The position numbers were made by a program, and so were the translations under genes. Positions 61,947 to 64,000 of a DNA stretch of 64,000 nt are shown here, piece by piece. Under the pieces are notes generated by a model. The model was not told the DNA's origin and made no database searches. It saw only the letters and a list, made by a program, of their open reading frames with translations. Positions within the stretch are counted from its first letter, which is position 1. Each line of letters starts with the position of its first letter. Source of the stretch: Chitinivibrionales bacterium (GTDB lineage: Bacteria; Fibrobacterota; Chitinivibrionia; Chitinivibrionales; JANQEN01). The DNA is taken from contig JANQEN010000235.1 of the NCBI GenBank assembly GCA_028278335.1, forward strand, positions 26,032-90,031, read 5' to 3'.

Positions 61947-62990
61947 ATGGAACAATCTTCCCAACCACAAAGTACTAGCCGGCGAAATTTCCTCAAATCA
62001 GCTTCTATAACGACCGTTGGCACTGCCGGACTCTTGATGAATGGATCGGCAGTAGCCGCGCCAACTTCCAGAAGCACTGTTGTTCTCGTACGCCACAAGG
62101 GTGCGGTCCAGAATGATGGGAGAGTAAACCAGGAAGTAGTAAAGGAGATGCTTGCACGGGGGCTCACCGAGCTTTCCTCAAAGAGTACCCTCGCTGATGC
62201 TTGGAAAAGTTTTATTCCCTCAAGCGATCGCGTAGGCATCAAGATTAATACGCTTGGCCTACGGGGTGTTGCTGGCACTACCTTTACCGACCATTTTTCC
62301 GGGGTGACCAGTGGTATTGCCGATGGGCTTAAGGAAGCGGGAATACCGAGCCAGAATATCACTATCTGGGACCGTATGGACTCTGAGCTCATTGCTGCCG
62401 GGTTAACGCTTCAGAAAAAGGAAGGCCAAGTCCGTGTGATGGGTACCACGGGGGAGAAAAATGAACCCTGCCCGGGATACGATACCAAAGAGATGGCTAT
62501 GGGAAAGAAAACAGTTCATCTTTCCCGTATTCTGACAGACCAGATTGATTCAATGATTAATGTCTCCCTTCTTAAGGACCACATGATGGCAGGAATAACG
62601 GGAAGCCTGAAAAACCACTATGGCACCATTGACAATCCGATGCCCTTTCACTGGAATAATTGCACCGGTCCGGGCATTCCAGAACTGAACCTGATTGAGC
62701 CTATCCGAAAGAAGCAGAAGCTGTGCATCTGTGACGCCCTTTTGGGTGTATATGACGGTGGCCCCATGTGGAAGACCCGCAGTGTTTTTACCTATGGTGG
62801 ACTCCTTTTTTCCACTGACCCGGTAGCAATGGATGCGGTTCATTATAAACTGATAAATGAACAGAGAAAGAAGAAGGGTGAAAAGGCAATTAAGAAAAGC
62901 AAGGTAAAACATATTGCCCTATCTGGAGACCTTGGGTTGGGTGTGAGCAAACTGGAGAATATTGACCTTAAAGAGATCGTGTTATCCTGA
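61947..62990 (+). CDS. Tat-exported DUF362 domain protein
   Basis: A 347-residue exported protein. The twin-arginine signal is SRRNFLKSASITTVGTAGLL (residues about 11-30), cleaved near VAAP. The mature part resembles the DUF362 fold: VGIKINTLG, SMINVSLLKDHMMAGITGSLKNHYG and LCICDALLGVYDGGP, then FSTDPVAMDAVHYKLI. DUF362 proteins often bind iron-sulfur clusters or redox cofactors, but no ferredoxin motif is visible here. The start was set at 61947, with AAGGAG 9 nt upstream. Next gene is 8 nt away. Confidence 0.82.
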   Translation: MEQSSQPQSTSRRNFLKSASITTVGTAGLLMNGSAVAAPTSRSTVVLVRHKGAVQNDGRVNQEVVKEMLARGLTELSSKSTLADAWKSFIPSSDRVGIKINTLGLRGVAGTTFTDHFSGVTSGIADGLKEAGIPSQNITIWDRMDSELIAAGLTLQKKEGQVRVMGTTGEKNEPCPGYDTKEMAMGKKTVHLSRILTDQIDSMINVSLLKDHMMAGITGSLKNHYGTIDNPMPFHWNNCTGPGIPELNLIEPIRKKQKLCICDALLGVYDGGPMWKTRSVFTYGGLLFSTDPVAMDAVHYKLINEQRKKKGEKAIKKSKVKHIALSGDLGLGVSKLENIDLKEIVLS

Positions 62991-62998
62991 GGTGACCT

Positions 62999-63547
62999 AT
63001 GAAAAAAAATATTATACCCTTACTGTTTTTTCTATGCCTGCTGTTAACTGCTCCTGAGGATGGGTTTGCAAAGGAAGCTTCTGAAAATCAACTCACTATT
63101 ATTCGAACTGCATTAACCAAGGGCTATGCCGAGGAGAGCTACAGCCACTTTACGCCGCAGAATTTATATGACCTGATAGATGGCGGTGCCGGTGTCTATA
63201 TTGATGCCGGTCTTGTTCAGGGATTCCAGCAGAGATTGAAAAAAGACAGTGCTGTATTGCTTGATATTATGGTAATGCAGATGAAAAGCAGCAGGAAAGC
63301 CAAAGGTCTTCATAATGATCAAAAGGGTAAGGGTGCCGACAGCAAAGCATTATCAGAGGCCCCGGAGGTTACCATCTGTCATGAGGAATCTGTGGGTGGA
63401 GCCTTTACCGTAGCCTTTTTTGGGAACTACTACTTTGAGATCACAATCCTGGGCGTTGAGAGCACACAGGCAGGAATTACTCTTTCAAATGAGGCTCTCA
63501 ATAGAATCTACAAAGCATTATCTCTGAGTGAAAAGAAGGGTAGTTGA
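62999..63547 (+). CDS. Secreted protein of unknown function (DUF6599-like)
   Basis: A 182-residue protein with a signal peptide (about 1-24, DGFAK). Residues 50-85, NLYDLIDGGAGVYIDAGLVQGF, match the lyDyInGGAevYl pattern I know from a deltaproteobacterial family of unknown function (DUF6599), from memory. It is 8 nt downstream of the DUF362 gene with no ribosome site of its own beyond GAGGTGACCT, so they are in one operon and probably work together outside the cytoplasm. Confidence 0.65.
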   Translation: MKKNIIPLLFFLCLLLTAPEDGFAKEASENQLTIIRTALTKGYAEESYSHFTPQNLYDLIDGGAGVYIDAGLVQGFQQRLKKDSAVLLDIMVMQMKSSRKAKGLHNDQKGKGADSKALSEAPEVTICHEESVGGAFTVAFFGNYYFEITILGVESTQAGITLSNEALNRIYKALSLSEKKGS

Positions 63548-63556
63548 TTATTCAAC

Positions 63557-64000
63557 TTAAATAACATCTAAAATTTCCTGTAACGCCTTATTGAATTCAA
63601 CAGGGTTTTCAATCATCGGATAATGACTGGATGCCTCTATCTCATGTACTTCAAATGAATTTTTACATCGATCCTTGAGACCCTGCATATTGGTTGGGAT
63701 AACATTACTGTTTAATAAATATAGCTTGTAATTCAGCTCTTCTAACTTTACTGCTTCTGCCATTGTATAGTTAATAAAATTGTTCAAAGATGAAAGTCCA
63801 ATGTTGGCGTTAGCGTTTGTAAAATCAGATTTAATTCTATGGGAAACAGATACATCTGTTGAAGGACTCAGAAGCATTTGCTCAGCATAAACAGGAGCAG
63901 TGTTTTTAAAGTCCTTTTCAATCATTTTCAGAAAACCGTTCATTTCTTCATATTGCTGTGGTGTAAACTGAACATCTATCATTTTAAAATTATCAATACC
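63557..64000 (-). CDS. Alpha/beta hydrolase, C-terminal part (cut by window edge)
   Basis: The reading frame is open to the right end of the window; an ATG at 63982 is internal rather than the start. The last 50 residues (YKLYLLNSNVIPTNMQGLKDR and FEVHEIEASSHYPMIENPVEFNKAL) resemble the end of alpha/beta hydrolases, where SSHYPMIENP supplies the catalytic His. The N-terminal half with the nucleophile is outside the window. It converges on the DUF6599-like gene with a 9-nt gap. Confidence 0.6.
   Translation of the reverse strand, partial: GIDNFKMIDVQFTPQQYEEMNGFLKMIEKDFKNTAPVYAEQMLLSPSTDVSVSHRIKSDFTNANANIGLSSLNNFINYTMAEAVKLEELNYKLYLLNSNVIPTNMQGLKDRCKNSFEVHEIEASSHYPMIENPVEFNKALQEILDVI

Overview
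The window is moderately AT-rich, gene-dense bacterial DNA from a Gram-negative (diderm) organism. Evidence for an outer membrane is a Mla/MCE lipid-transport operon with its auxiliary lipoprotein, a periplasmic-type alpha-2-macroglobulin, a predicted outer-membrane beta-barrel, LPS-type glycosyltransferases with an MsbA-like flippase, and an MltD-like transglycosylase. The 339-residue IlvE resembles the Bacteroidota type, and several intergenic repeats look like families I remember from Bacteroidota and relatives. I therefore infer a member of the FCB group (for example Fibrobacterota or a neighbour), but no rRNA gene is present and this is only an inference. No phage, integrase, complete insertion sequence or CRISPR array was seen; most of the window is chromosomal housekeeping.

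Layout. 1-3012 (minus): mlaE-mlaF-mlaD and the start of an auxiliary lipoprotein gene. 3181-10936: a 2053-residue thioester-type alpha-2-macroglobulin (minus) divergent from a secreted von Willebrand factor A protein (plus). 11503-11861 (minus): tmRNA. 11903-20959 (minus): a branched-chain amino-acid cluster in the order leader peptide/attenuator, ilvB, ilvN, ilvC, leuA, leuB, cimA, ilvE. It makes isoleucine precursors through citramalate; leuCD and ilvD are not in the window. 21285-32435: a cell-surface glycan region with a beta-barrel, six glycosyltransferase or methyltransferase genes, an MsbA-like ABC exporter, a lipoprotein and a MITE-like palindrome. 32702-38516: nitrilase, YgbA and YjbQ homologues, then DUF502, FtsB-like, dprA and uvrC. 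38933-42818: STAS protein, response regulator, secD, secF. 43377-48184: a tryptophanase-family lyase divergent from argR-argG-argH. 48212-54927: coiled-coil protein, LytTR two-component system, MORN-repeat protein, HU, MltD. 55263-60855 (minus): queD-queE-queC, a GGDEF regulator, a phosphodiester-glycosidase protein and an alpha/beta-hydrolase-like protein. 60856-61946: a gene-free repeat island. 61947-64000: a Tat-exported DUF362 protein, a small secreted protein and an alpha/beta hydrolase cut by the window edge.

The best regulatory findings can be read directly from the sequence. The ilv-leu cluster is preceded by a complete four-segment translational attenuator, with a 32-codon leader rich in Ile, Val and Leu. 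argR has a near-consensus promoter whose -10 box and start codon lie under two ARG-box-like palindromes spaced 21 bp centre to centre, predicting an autoregulated and nearly leaderless mRNA. The most unusual DNA is a 165-bp imperfect palindrome with TA ends that supplies the stop codon of the neighbouring methyltransferase gene. I did not find a gene set that I can defend as a new defence or mobile system.
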